DNA from: Melioribacteraceae bacterium
Lineage (GTDB): Bacteria > Bacteroidota > Ignavibacteria > Ignavibacteriales > Melioribacteraceae
NCBI GenBank assembly: GCA_030584085.1
Contig: CP129490.1
Coordinates: 1 to 64,000, forward strand
Direction of reading: 5' to 3'
Length of the DNA: 64,000 nt
Shown: one piece after another, positions 17,038 to 26,785 of the stretch
Layout: each line of letters begins with the position of its first letter
How positions within the stretch are numbered: position 1 is the first letter of the stretch
The notes under the pieces: model-generated
Database searches by the model: none
Told to the model about the DNA's origin: nothing
The model's input: only the letters and a program-made list of their open reading frames with translations
Translations under genes and position numbers: made by a program

Positions 17038-17787
17038 TTATTTATGCAGTTTGTAAACAAATAGTTCTTCGCTTATATCACAAATGAGATAAATTAAATT
17101 GGTGTCATAATCAATTGCAATACCTTCCAGTTGTGGGATATCTACATTATATGATTCAATTAAATTTCCGTTTAAATCACATTTTGCAACTAACTTACTT
17201 TCGTGACTTATAATCCACAAATAGTTAATATCATCTCCAAAATATAACCCGGAAAAATCATCCGCAAAATTGAGTTCGGTTTGTTTTACAATGTTTAAAT
17301 CACTGTCAATTTCGATTAACAACTGCGGATTCATTTCATTTACAATAAAGTAATGTCCGTTTACAGGATTATAAGCTATTCCTTCGAATCCCATATTTAA
17401 ATCACCGGTAAATTCGGGAAAAATCTTTTTATTAATTTCTTTTCCCGAAGTATTATAAAATGCTATCGATCTTTCGCGTTCAAAAATAACGGTAATAGTT
17501 GTGTCGTTAATAACGGTAATTCCCTCAGGATCGATACCTTGAAGCTGTAATGAATCTATAATCGTTCCTTCAACAGAAATTAAATATGCTCTGTTAGTTT
17601 CATCGCTGACAGTCCACAATGCTTTTTTATCGTAACTTAATGTTAATCCGGATGGTTCGGGTACATCTGTTTTAAATGAGCTGATAAGCTCTAAAGACTT
17701 TGTTTGATTTTTAGTTTCTTGTGAATCTTTGCAAGAAGTGAAAATCAATAAAAGAATAACCGGAAATAGTAGTGACAATAATTTCAT
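17038..17787 (-). CDS. SdiA-regulated-type beta-propeller lipoprotein
   Basis: The 249-residue lipoprotein has a lipobox IFTSC and a six-repeat propeller-like body: EPSGLTLSYDKKALWTVSDE, DPEGITVI, GFEGIAYNP, DFSGLYF and QLEGIAIDYD. This pattern is that of the SdiA-regulated family, predicted calcium-binding propellers of unknown function. I chose the ATG at 17787 because GGGGGA lies just upstream and the signal peptide starts there; the ORF opens 15 codons earlier with non-signal residues. It is the first gene of a pair with the DUF6544-like gene. Confidence 0.8.
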   Translation of the reverse strand: MKLLSLLFPVILLLIFTSCKDSQETKNQTKSLELISSFKTDVPEPSGLTLSYDKKALWTVSDETNRAYLISVEGTIIDSLQLQGIDPEGITVINDTTITVIFERERSIAFYNTSGKEINKKIFPEFTGDLNMGFEGIAYNPVNGHYFIVNEMNPQLLIEIDSDLNIVKQTELNFADDFSGLYFGDDINYLWIISHESKLVAKCDLNGNLIESYNVDIPQLEGIAIDYDTNLIYLICDISEELFVYKLHK

Positions 17788-17858
17788 TAATCCCCCACAA
17801 ATTGAAAAAGTTGAAGAATTCAAATTTACCAATTATGGTTGAATTTTTTTGATAAGAT

Positions 17859-18347
17859 TTATTGAGTTATGCAGACATAAACACTTTTTTGCTCGGCACA
17901 GATTTCACCGTTGGAAATAATTTTAGAAGTTAATTCCATTCCGGCTTTTCCTTTTTCGGAAAATTTATCTTTTAGATTTTGCCAGTCCGAGTTTTCGATA
18001 ATTACTTCCGCATAAAATTCATCTTTAACGGGACGCTTATATTCGGTGTGACTATTTTTTATAACTAATGTAGTGGGAATTTTTTCTTCTTTAATTTTAT
18101 AGGTAAGGATTGCCCAGCCTGCAACAATACCTATTGTGGCAATACTTCCGCCGAATGCCGATCCGTAATGGTTTCTGTTTTCATAAAGCGGTGCTGAAAG
18201 TTTAATTGAGTTTTCGGTTAGCTCGGTGACTTCAATTTTTGTGTAATTAAGTATCGGAATATTTTCAAGAATGTATTCTGTTAATGTTTTTGCATCCGCG
18301 GTATATTTTTCCAACTGATTAGAAAACTCTTCTTTTTTAATGAACAT
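17859..18347 (-). CDS. YiiD/thioesterase-domain (hotdog fold) protein
   Basis: The 162-residue protein shows the hotdog thioesterase pattern: IKLSAPLYENRNHYGSAFGGSIATIGIVAGWA (central helix after the N-H-x-x-x-A-F-G-G turn), TTLVIKNSHTEYKRPV and a closing beta strand. Members hydrolyse acyl-CoA or acyl-carrier thioesters. The start at 18347 (with GGAAAAG upstream) is preferred over 18401, which adds an unrelated hydrophobic stretch. Single gene, substrate unknown. Confidence 0.82.
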   Translation of the reverse strand: MFIKKEEFSNQLEKYTADAKTLTEYILENIPILNYTKIEVTELTENSIKLSAPLYENRNHYGSAFGGSIATIGIVAGWAILTYKIKEEKIPTTLVIKNSHTEYKRPVKDEFYAEVIIENSDWQNLKDKFSEKGKAGMELTSKIISNGEICAEQKSVYVCITQ

Positions 18348-18492
18348 AACTTTTCCGCTTAATGATTGGGCAAATATAAGAATAATATTAAGACAATACA
18401 TCTCTTAATGTAAACAACTTGCAAAGAATTATATTGAATCAGCACCGGGAATTTTGCATCTAATAATAAATAATAAAATCAATTGAGTAGAT

Positions 18493-19110
18493 ATGAAAGA
18501 AAATAAAAATCACTGGTACGACGGATTATTTTACGATGTCTTTATCGCACCGAATCAAGACAAATCATTTCGCTTGGCGAAAAGCATAATTAAAGAAAAC
18601 TCAAATGTGATTGATGCCGGTTGCGGAACGGGAAGATTTGCGTTTGCGGTTGAAGATAAAGTCAACAAAGTTGATGGTGTCGATTTATCCGAACGCAATA
18701 TAAAAGTTGCAATGAATAAACTCACAAAGAACAACTCACCTAAAATTAATTTTTATCACTCCGATATTTACCGCTTTTTTGAAAACGGTGACAAGCATTA
18801 CGATTATGCGGTAATGTCTTACGTCATTCACGAAGTAGATGAGCACTTTCGAAATGATATTTTGAAAGCATTATCGGAAAACGCAGACAAATTAATTCTA
18901 ATTGATTATTTACATCCACGTCCTAAGCATTACTGGAGCTGGCTTAACGAAGCTGTTGAATTTGCTGCTGGAAAAGAACATTACACTAATTTTAAATCCT
19001 ACATAAAGAACAGCGGATTAAGAGGATTGGCGGAACAAAGCGGATTGAAGATCATCAAAGAAATTAAAAACACACCTTCAACAAGTCACATAGTTGTGTT
19101 AGAAAAATAA
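18493..19110 (+). CDS. Class I SAM-dependent methyltransferase
   Basis: The 205-residue protein has motif I VIDAGCGTGRFAFAV near residues 36-50, motif II GVDLSERNI, and the motif IV/post region MSYVIHEVD. It is a Rossmann-fold methyltransferase of the methyltransf_11/25 type, acting on a small molecule. The substrate is not deducible. It is a one-gene unit that ends one base before the convergent DinB-like gene. Confidence 0.85.
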   Translation: MKENKNHWYDGLFYDVFIAPNQDKSFRLAKSIIKENSNVIDAGCGTGRFAFAVEDKVNKVDGVDLSERNIKVAMNKLTKNNSPKINFYHSDIYRFFENGDKHYDYAVMSYVIHEVDEHFRNDILKALSENADKLILIDYLHPRPKHYWSWLNEAVEFAAGKEHYTNFKSYIKNSGLRGLAEQSGLKIIKEIKNTPSTSHIVVLEK

Positions 19111-19111
19111 G

Positions 19112-19666
19112 TTAAACAGAACTCTTCAAAGCAGTCTTCGCTTGCTGCAAATGCCTCTTTTGATGTTCAATGATTATCATAAATGCCTCGCCTAATTGTA
19201 GTCTAAGTAATTTTGTTACCGGAGATGTTAATTTGATTTTACTCAGATCATACTTCCCGGAAGCTTCGGCTAGATTAATTAGTTCGTTTTGAATAGTGAA
19301 AAAATCATGAATTACTTTTTCAAAATCACCGTTATAGGAATCCATAAAAACTTTTGGAGATTTAAACTTCATTTTGCTTTCGGCTTTCATACTATCTATA
19401 AATTTTGAGATTAAGTATCGTGGTTTATAATCACGCTCGATGATATCAACTTCTTCCGAAGCGGTTAATGAATTTTTAATCTTTCCCAAATAACTTTTGT
19501 TTGTTGTATTGATATGTACAATACATTCTATCGCACTCCATTTATTTGGAGAAGGTTTGTACTCAAAGGCTTCTTTTTTATAGCGATTACTTAACCCAGA
19601 AAGTGTGTCAATTGCATCTTTAATTTCAATTTTAAAAAACAATAAAAGTTCTTCTTGTGTTCTCAA
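19112..19666 (-). CDS. DinB-like metal-dependent four-helix protein
   Basis: The 184-residue helical protein matches the DinB/DinB_2 superfamily: KPSPNKWSAIECIVHI with the first metal histidine, and IIEHQKRHLQQ (HxxxH) near the end for the other two ligands. The family includes thiol-S-transferases and proteins of unknown function. It has no signal peptide. The gene lies between two rightward genes and is separate from both. Confidence 0.82.
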   Translation of the reverse strand: MRTQEELLLFFKIEIKDAIDTLSGLSNRYKKEAFEYKPSPNKWSAIECIVHINTTNKSYLGKIKNSLTASEEVDIIERDYKPRYLISKFIDSMKAESKMKFKSPKVFMDSYNGDFEKVIHDFFTIQNELINLAEASGKYDLSKIKLTSPVTKLLRLQLGEAFMIIIEHQKRHLQQAKTALKSSV

Positions 19667-19791
19667 TTTTACACCTTTCGCTTAATTACATTAACCTATT
19701 TTCAACTTTTATCAATCTATTAAAAGCAATTATTAGATTCACATTTTTCTTATCTTTACGTAACATTTTTGAATACCTTGGCATAAAGAAT

Positions 19792-22029
19792 ATGAAACAT
19801 TTCTTCCATCTACTTTTTATCGTAATATCAATTTCCGCACAGTTAAATACGGAACAATTATTATCGAATCTCGAAAACTCCGAGGGAACTAATCGTGTAG
19901 ATATTTTAAACAAAATTTCCGAAGAGTATAGAAATGCCACTGATAATGTTAATTCAATTAAATATGCTGAAATGGCTTTAGGTGAAGCTAAGCAATTGGA
20001 ATATTTTAACGGGCAAGTAAATGCACTCAACAATATTTCCTCGATATATATTTTATCACAACAATTTGCCGAAGCAGAAGAGTACATAGCGCAAACAAAA
20101 AGTTTATTAAAAAAAGGCGAATATAAATTTGGGGCAGCAACCTTATACAGAAACATCGGTGCTTTTTATGTTTATTCAAATAAAGCAAAGTTTGCCGTCG
20201 ATACTCTCAAACTATCTATCGAAGTTTTTAATGAAATAGAAGATTCAGTTGGACTCGCTTCATCAATTATGACTCTTGGAGCTGCATACACCCGAACAAA
20301 CGAAATTGAAGCCGGAATAGAATTATTTGAACAAGCAGCAGAAATGTTTTCAAAGCAAGGCAATGAGTATCAAGCCGCGCATGCATATTTAAATCTTGGA
20401 TCGCTTTACACCTCTATTATGGGGAATTATGAGAAAGGATTAACCAACGCGCTAAAAGCATTGGAAAAATTTGAAAGTGTTAACGACCAAGTAAAAGCAG
20501 CTTATGCGATGATGGTAATCGGTAATACTTATGAAGGTTTGGGCGATCTGGACAAACCAATCGAATATTATTCAAGCGCGTTATCCATCTTTGAGAAAAC
20601 CGGTAATGCATATTTGATAGCAAATGCAGTCAACAATCTAGGCGAGGTTTATAAACACAGAAGAGAGTTCAGCAAAGCAATTGAATTTTATATTCAAGCA
20701 TTGGAAAAAAGTCAAGAAATTGAAAACGTGGAAGGAATTGCAGTTGCATTAAATAATCTTGGCGAATGTTATTTCCAATTAGGAAATAATCGATTGGCGA
20801 TGGATTATTATCAGCAATCGTTTGTGTTGCTGGAAAAAATGAATGACACGCACAAAATGTCTATTTCTCTTAATAATCAATCAACGGCGTTATTAACATT
20901 ATCGAACTATAGCGAAGCAATAACGAAAGCAAATCGTGCAATAGATCTTGCGAAAGAGGTTTTTGCAAACGAAGAGGTTCAAAGAGGATACGAAATTTTA
21001 TACCAAACATATAAAGCCACCGGCAATTATAAATTAGCTTTAGAAAATTTTCAGAAATATGAAGAGATAAAGGATTTGATAAAGGATGAAAAACGAAGCG
21101 ATGAACTAGAAAAGTCACTTGCCGAATATGAAGCCAAGCAAAAGGAAAAAGAAATTGAATTGTTAACTAAAAATGCAGAGTTGAAGGAGCTTCAATTAGA
21201 TAGACAAGAAAATTTGACTTACTTTTTAATAATTTTTTCTGTTATGCTATTGGGTTTTAGCATTGTCTATTTTTATCGGTACGTTGAAAGAAAGAAGATC
21301 AATAAAGAATTAACAGAGGCGTATGAAAAGTTAAACGACATCAACAAAACAAAGGATTTATTCTTTTCAATAATTGCGCACGATTTAAGAGGACCGTTTA
21401 ACTCACTTCTCGGGATTACTGAAATTTTAGCCGAAGATAACAAAGAATTATCACACGAAGAAATTACAAATTTGAGTCGCGAAGTAAATCAAAACGCGCG
21501 TAATGTATTTTTGCTTTTAGAAAATTTACTTGAATGGTCGTCTGCGCAGTTGGGCAATATTCCGTTCAATCCGCAAGCGGTTGATATTAATGAAATAATA
21601 ACGATGAATATCAATCTTTATAGAAAAGCAGCTTCACAAAAAGAAATTAATTTAATTGTAAAACCGGGAAAAGATGTTGTTGCGTTCGGTGATCAAAATA
21701 TGATTGGAGCAGTAGCTCGTAACTTAATTAATAACGCAATCAAGTTTACTAACCGTGGTGGAAATGTTACAATTGAAACCGAAAAATCGGAAAAGGAAGT
21801 AATCTTTTCTGTTCAAGATACGGGAATCGGAATGACCAAGCGTGAAATTGATAAAATATTCAAATTAGATTCTGACGTTAAAAAGAAAGGAACCGAAAAC
21901 GAAAAGGGAACGGGACTCGGTTTAATTTTGTGCAAGGAATTTATTAATAAAAATAATGGATCAATTTTAGTAACCAGCGAGCCGGGCAAGGGGACAATTT
22001 TTACAGTAAAATTACCATCTCAAAATTAG
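19792..22029 (+). CDS. TPR-sensor histidine kinase
   Basis: From the ATG at 19792 (signal peptide MKHFFHLLFIVISISAQ) the protein has 745 residues. About nine TPR repeats fill residues 25-430 and a coiled coil follows (430-480). Next are one membrane helix (TYFLIIFSVMLLGFSIVYF), a HisKA helix with FFSIIAHDLRGPFN and an HATPase domain (NLINNAIKFT, DTGIGM, GTGLGLILC). The ORF opens 45 codons earlier, but that stretch is hydrophobic and overlaps the neighbouring start. TPR sensor kinases are common in Bacteroidota; the stimulus is unknown. No response regulator lies next to it. Confidence 0.9.
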   Translation: MKHFFHLLFIVISISAQLNTEQLLSNLENSEGTNRVDILNKISEEYRNATDNVNSIKYAEMALGEAKQLEYFNGQVNALNNISSIYILSQQFAEAEEYIAQTKSLLKKGEYKFGAATLYRNIGAFYVYSNKAKFAVDTLKLSIEVFNEIEDSVGLASSIMTLGAAYTRTNEIEAGIELFEQAAEMFSKQGNEYQAAHAYLNLGSLYTSIMGNYEKGLTNALKALEKFESVNDQVKAAYAMMVIGNTYEGLGDLDKPIEYYSSALSIFEKTGNAYLIANAVNNLGEVYKHRREFSKAIEFYIQALEKSQEIENVEGIAVALNNLGECYFQLGNNRLAMDYYQQSFVLLEKMNDTHKMSISLNNQSTALLTLSNYSEAITKANRAIDLAKEVFANEEVQRGYEILYQTYKATGNYKLALENFQKYEEIKDLIKDEKRSDELEKSLAEYEAKQKEKEIELLTKNAELKELQLDRQENLTYFLIIFSVMLLGFSIVYFYRYVERKKINKELTEAYEKLNDINKTKDLFFSIIAHDLRGPFNSLLGITEILAEDNKELSHEEITNLSREVNQNARNVFLLLENLLEWSSAQLGNIPFNPQAVDINEIITMNINLYRKAASQKEINLIVKPGKDVVAFGDQNMIGAVARNLINNAIKFTNRGGNVTIETEKSEKEVIFSVQDTGIGMTKREIDKIFKLDSDVKKKGTENEKGTGLGLILCKEFINKNNGSILVTSEPGKGTIFTVKLPSQN

Positions 22030-22093
22030 AAACGAATCCCGCCATTTATTGTATAAGTTTGTATTCTGCTATCTATTATAGTTAACTTAATTT

Positions 22094-22744
22094 ATGAAAA
22101 AACTTATTATACTCTTTTTTGTTACAATAACTTTATTCGGACAAGTAAAAACGGGTTTCCAAATTGCACGTTTAAAATATAACGGCGGAGGCGATTGGTA
22201 TAACGATCCTTCCGCGGAAGTTAATCTTTTAAATTTTGTTGCCGAACACACAAATATTAAAACAATTCCCGAATATAAATTTGTAGAACTCGGCAGTGAT
22301 GAAATGTTTTCATACCCGTTCTTGTTTTTAACCGGACACGGAAATATAGTTCTATCTTCCGATGAAGCAGAAGCTTTAAGAAAGTATTTAACAAACGGCG
22401 GATTTCTTTTTGTAGATGATGACTATGGTTTGGATAATGCATTTAGAAGAGAAATTAAAAAAGTTTTCCCGGATAAGGATTTAGTTGAACTTCCTTTTAA
22501 TTACGGATTGTATAATTGTCTTTTTGATTTTAATTACGGTCCGCCAAAAACACATGAACACGACAACAAACCGCCTCAAGGATTTGGTATCTTCATCGAT
22601 GAAAGATTAGCTGTTTATTATACTTACGAAAGCAATCCAAGTGACGGTTGGACTGATCAAAGAGTCCACAATACTTCTGCCGAAAAAAGAGAAGAAGCAT
22701 TAAAGTTCGGCACCAACATCATAGTTTGGGCACTTAGTAATTAA
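22094..22744 (+). CDS. DUF4159 protein (exported, amidotransferase-like fold)
   Basis: The 216-residue protein has a signal peptide (about 1-16), then the DUF4159 pattern: FQIARLKYNGGGDWYNDPS, FLFLTGHGN, ALRKYLTNGGFLFVDDDYG and FRREIKKVFP. The fold resembles class I glutamine amidotransferases without the catalytic triad. Members sit with MoxR/BatA-type and DUF4175 genes in an envelope-associated cluster. The stop overlaps the next ATG by one base (TAATG), so the DUF4175 gene is translationally coupled. Confidence 0.88.
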   Translation: MKKLIILFFVTITLFGQVKTGFQIARLKYNGGGDWYNDPSAEVNLLNFVAEHTNIKTIPEYKFVELGSDEMFSYPFLFLTGHGNIVLSSDEAEALRKYLTNGGFLFVDDDYGLDNAFRREIKKVFPDKDLVELPFNYGLYNCLFDFNYGPPKTHEHDNKPPQGFGIFIDERLAVYYTYESNPSDGWTDQRVHNTSAEKREEALKFGTNIIVWALSN

Positions 22745-25700
22745 TGAATGATTTTTATAAAAATATTATTGATAAACTAAAGAAGACTAATAGAAAAATT
22801 AATTTAATCTCTTCTCTTGAAGGATTGGTTAATTCCTTATTCTATTTTGCTTTGATTGTTTTCGGTATAGTTATTCTAGAAGCACTTTTTAATTTTAGCG
22901 GTGAAGTTAGAACCATATTATTCTTTGCATCCATTGCTGTTATAGTGGTGATAATAAGCAAAGAAGTATTTCTTCCGCTAATTCGAAATATAGATTCACT
23001 ATCGAATTTCAATTTAAATAAGATTGCAAAATTAGTCGGGAAAAATTATCCGGAAGTAAAAGACTCGCTTCTTAACGCAGTTCAACTAGTCAATGATAAA
23101 TCAAACAATTATTCAAAAGAATTAATTCAAGCCGCATTTAAAACGGTTTACGATAAAACGCAAAAACTGAATTTTACAGAAGCAGTAAAATTCAATAAAT
23201 GGAATAAAGTAAAAATCTCGGCTGGCACATTCATACCTATAACATTATTAGTTCTTTTGGTTCCGTTTCTTAACAATGCTTTTAATAGAATGATAAATTA
23301 CGATAAGGAGTTTATCGTTCCTCCCAAATATCATTTGGCAATTGAACCGGGAAACATAGATGTTACTAAAGGAGAATCTGTTGCAATTATTGTAACCGCA
23401 AAAGCAGATATTCCAAAATCAATTACGCTGTTTACCAGGTCAACGGAACAAGCGGCTTTTGATGAATTAATTCTTTTACCGGACTCCAACAATAATTTTA
23501 CTCAAGTTTTGAAATCGTTAAACAGCTCGATAGAATATTATGCCGAAGCCGAGGATGTATCGACAGATGTATATTCTATAAGCGTAATGGATAGACCGAT
23601 TGTAAGAAAATTTGTTATGACAATTACACCGCCATCTTATACTCGTTTACCGCAGCAAGTACAAAACGATAACGGTTCGGCAACAGTTCTGCCCGGCACA
23701 AGATTGGATTTTGAAATTACATCAACAAAGCCGCTAACCAATGCCAAGATTAATATTATAGAAAAAGACAATATTGAATTGGATGTAAACAGCTTTGTTG
23801 CAAAAGGACATTTTTATGTTAGAGATGAAATAAGCTATAACTTCGATCTTGTTGACACATCGAATGTCGAAAGTGAAAACCCGATTAGATATTCGGTGAA
23901 TATTACGGAAGATGAATTTCCTCAAATAGAAATTACAAAACCCGGCGAAAATGTTGAACTCGGTTTAGAAAATATACTCCCGCTCACAATTGAAATTAAA
24001 GATGATTACGGTTTTTCTTCGCTGGAATTATTATATCATAAGTCCGCATTAAGCCAAACAAACACTTCAGATTTTACAACCGTTCCAATTTCAATATCTA
24101 AGTCGGAAAAACAGCAAGAGGTATTTTTCGGATGGGACATAGCGCAGCTTAATCTCAAAGCAGAAGAAATTGTTTCGTATTACGTTGAGGTTGCTGATAA
24201 CGACAATATAAACGGACCAAAGAAATCCCGGTCAAAAGTTTTTACTCTTCGAATTCCTTCTTTGGATGAACTATTTGCAAATGCAGATCAAAAGCAAAAT
24301 GAAGCTTCCGACGATCTAAATAAAACTTTAGAAGAAGCAAAAAAATTAAGCGATGAACTTCAACAAATTAGTGACGAATTAAAAAAAGATGACAAAAGAA
24401 TTTCATGGGAAGAAAAAGAAAAAATTGAAAAAGCCATGCAAAAATTTGAGAGTCTGGAACAAAAAGTCGACGATATTAAAAAGCAACTGGATGATGTAAG
24501 AAAAGATCTCGCTGATAATAATTTGCTTTCCGAAGAAACTCTTCAAAAGTATATGGAACTGCAGGATTTGATGGATCAATTCAGCAGTGAAGAAATGAAG
24601 AAAGCTTTTGAAAAGATGCGCGAACAACTTGAAAACATGATGCGTAATCAAGTTCAAAATGAAATGGAAAATCTTCAATTCAACGAAGAGATGTTTAAGA
24701 AAAGTCTGGAACGAACTGTTAATCTTCTTAAGCGAATTCAAATTGAACAAAAGATGGATGAATTACTTAAACGAACAGAACAAATCAGCGAAGAGTTAAG
24801 CGACTTAAATGAACAAACGGAACAAAGCAGTTTACAAAATCAGCAAGAGCGAAATGAACTTGCAGAAAAACAGAAATCTTTAACCGAAAAGATGGAAAAT
24901 CTCGAGAAGGAAACAGAAGCGCTCAGTGAAAAGATGAGTGAGTTTGACGATATGCCGCAAAAAGATGCTCAAGAATTAAGCGAGCAAATGAAACAACAGC
25001 AAAACACTGAAATGAATGAACAAACCTCGCAACAACTTCAAAAAGGTCAGAAACAAGACGCCATGCAAATGCAGCAGCAAATGATGAAAAACATGCAAGC
25101 TAATATGGAAAAGATGCAGGCAATGCAGAATAACATGAAGATGCAGACTCAGATGAAAGTTATGAGCGATATGATGAAATCTCTCGATGATCTTCTTACT
25201 CTATCGAAAGAAGAAGAGGATTTAAAGAATAAAACAAGAGATCAATCCGTTAGCACAAAAAATTTGAGAGAATCGGCACAACAGCAAAATCAAATACAAA
25301 GCAACTTGGATAAAGTTACACGCCAGATTAGTGAGTTATCCCAAAAAACTTTCGGCATTTCACCCGAAATGGGGAGAGCGTTGGGACAAGCACGCCGGGA
25401 GATGAGTCAATCAATAATGGATATGCAGGAAAATAACGGCGGCAAGGCTTCACAATCACAAGAACGCGCAATGAAAAACATGAACGAAGCTGCAATGATG
25501 ATGAAGAACTCGCTTGAAATGATGATGAGTGGCGAAGGTCAAGGCGGCGGTATGATGAGTATGATGCAGCAGCTTCAACAGATGAGTCAACAGCAAATGA
25601 GCTTAAACCAAATGACTCAAATGATGCAGCAAGGTCAACTCTCACAGCAGCAAATGGCTCAAATGCAAAGATTAGCACAAGAACAACAAATGATTCAAAA

Positions 25701-26103
25701 ATCGTTAGCGCAATTAAACGAAGAAGCAAAATCAACGGGACAATCAAAAAAACTTGGTTCCAATCTTGAACAGATATTAAAAGAAATGGAAGAAGTTGTT
25801 GCCGATATGCAGTCGAATGATGTTGATGATGATCTGTTACAAAAACAAGAAAGAATACTTTCAAAATTACTTGACGCACAGAGATCAATTAACGAAAGAG
25901 ATTTTGAAAAAGAACGCGAATCATTTACGGGTAAAAATTTTCAAAGAGAAACTCCGCCCGAGTTAATGCTCACTACCGAAGAAGGATTAAAAAAATTACG
26001 TGATGAATTATTGAATGCTTCCAAAGAAGGTTATAAAAAAGATTACGAAGAATTAATCCGTAAATATTTTGAAGCTTTGCAGAAAGAGAAAATTCGGGAT
26101 TAG
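22744..26103 (+). CDS. DUF4175 large membrane protein with long Gln/Met-rich coiled coil
   Basis: The 1119-residue protein has two N-terminal membrane helices (about 25-60) and another near 155-175, a beta-rich extracytoplasmic part (190-500) and a very long charged coiled coil (510-1119). Residues 740-1010 are extremely rich in Gln and Met (repeats of MQQQM, QMSQQQM). This is the DUF4175 layout. It is co-translated with DUF4159. In related genomes the pair accompanies a MoxR ATPase and vWA proteins, but no MoxR is present here. Function unknown; structural scaffold is a guess. Confidence 0.87.
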   Translation: MNDFYKNIIDKLKKTNRKINLISSLEGLVNSLFYFALIVFGIVILEALFNFSGEVRTILFFASIAVIVVIISKEVFLPLIRNIDSLSNFNLNKIAKLVGKNYPEVKDSLLNAVQLVNDKSNNYSKELIQAAFKTVYDKTQKLNFTEAVKFNKWNKVKISAGTFIPITLLVLLVPFLNNAFNRMINYDKEFIVPPKYHLAIEPGNIDVTKGESVAIIVTAKADIPKSITLFTRSTEQAAFDELILLPDSNNNFTQVLKSLNSSIEYYAEAEDVSTDVYSISVMDRPIVRKFVMTITPPSYTRLPQQVQNDNGSATVLPGTRLDFEITSTKPLTNAKINIIEKDNIELDVNSFVAKGHFYVRDEISYNFDLVDTSNVESENPIRYSVNITEDEFPQIEITKPGENVELGLENILPLTIEIKDDYGFSSLELLYHKSALSQTNTSDFTTVPISISKSEKQQEVFFGWDIAQLNLKAEEIVSYYVEVADNDNINGPKKSRSKVFTLRIPSLDELFANADQKQNEASDDLNKTLEEAKKLSDELQQISDELKKDDKRISWEEKEKIEKAMQKFESLEQKVDDIKKQLDDVRKDLADNNLLSEETLQKYMELQDLMDQFSSEEMKKAFEKMREQLENMMRNQVQNEMENLQFNEEMFKKSLERTVNLLKRIQIEQKMDELLKRTEQISEELSDLNEQTEQSSLQNQQERNELAEKQKSLTEKMENLEKETEALSEKMSEFDDMPQKDAQELSEQMKQQQNTEMNEQTSQQLQKGQKQDAMQMQQQMMKNMQANMEKMQAMQNNMKMQTQMKVMSDMMKSLDDLLTLSKEEEDLKNKTRDQSVSTKNLRESAQQQNQIQSNLDKVTRQISELSQKTFGISPEMGRALGQARREMSQSIMDMQENNGGKASQSQERAMKNMNEAAMMMKNSLEMMMSGEGQGGGMMSMMQQLQQMSQQQMSLNQMTQMMQQGQLSQQQMAQMQRLAQEQQMIQKSLAQLNEEAKSTGQSKKLGSNLEQILKEMEEVVADMQSNDVDDDLLQKQERILSKLLDAQRSINERDFEKERESFTGKNFQRETPPELMLTTEEGLKKLRDELLNASKEGYKKDYEELIRKYFEALQKEKIRD

Positions 26104-26113
26104 TTATTTGTCG

Positions 26114-26758
26114 CTACTTTAGTAAAATCATCTTTCTTTTTAATCTTTCCGTGCCGGTTTCCAAAACATAGAAATAAATTCCGCTTGACAATTCTGATCC
26201 GTGGAATTCAATATCATACTTACCAGGCAGCATAGTTTTGTTAATGAGGGATTTTATTTCTCTCCCGAGTATGTCGTAAACGATTAGCTTTGTTTGTAGA
26301 GACTCCCTGTTGGGTGTCTCTACGTTTGGTATTGTAAATTTTATTTTTGTAGTTGGATTAAACGGATTGGGATAATTTTGGAACAGTTCGAAGTTATCCG
26401 GCGGAAGTACTGTTATCTTTATTTCTTTTTCGCTGATTTTTTCGTTGTTTCCACTTACCAAAAATTTCAGAAAAGTTTCTTTCCCAACCGGAGCTTCTTT
26501 CCCCAAAGAAAAAGTGAACAAAGCCGTTTTTTCTGTGTTTCCTTCTATTGTTTCAAGATCGCTTTTGGTTTTTGTAAAGTTTATCCACTCCGGTGATTCT
26601 TTAAGTTCTATGTTTACATTTCCAATTTTTGTCCCGGATACATTAGCAACAGTTAACTCAATAGAGTTTCCGTTAGAGGCGAATGGGATTTCATAAACTG
26701 TTTGCGAAAGCACTAAATTCGTAAATTGCATAATTGTTAATAAAATTTTTGCAACCAT
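26114..26758 (-). CDS. T9SS-sorted secreted protein, small
   Basis: The 214-residue protein has a signal-like N-terminus, an immunoglobulin-like beta domain (about 25-115, TVANVSGTKIGNVNIEL) and a T9SS type A sorting domain ([37 protein letters not shown]). The sorting domain contains a palindromic repeat (26296-26323) that encodes about ten residues inserted between IPN and LIVYD. Its role is unknown, and the small size suggests a short surface protein. The stop lies ten bases past the convergent DUF4175 stop. Confidence 0.8.
   Translation of the reverse strand: MVAKILLTIMQFTNLVLSQTVYEIPFASNGNSIELTVANVSGTKIGNVNIELKESPEWINFTKTKSDLETIEGNTEKTALFTFSLGKEAPVGKETFLKFLVSGNNEKISEKEIKITVLPPDNFELFQNYPNPFNPTTKIKFTIPNVETPNRESLQTKLIVYDILGREIKSLINKTMLPGKYDIEFHGSELSSGIYFYVLETGTERLKRKMILLK
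26296..26323. repeat. GTAGAGAC-type palindrome inside a T9SS sorting domain
   Basis: GTAGAGAC (26296-26303) and GTCTCTAC (26316-26323) frame an inner CCC/GGG stem. On the coding strand it reads in frame as VETPNRESLQ and adds a loop to the sorting domain. It shares ends with 9906-9953 and its position in the domain with 29946-29973. Confidence 0.8.
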
Positions 26759-26785
26759 TTTTCACCTTCTAAAATTATTTAATCA

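Noticed and set aside
24403-24750. Minus-strand ORF within the DUF4175 gene
   Set aside because: It is the antisense shadow of the Lys/Glu-rich coiled coil and gives a Phe-rich, unlikely protein.
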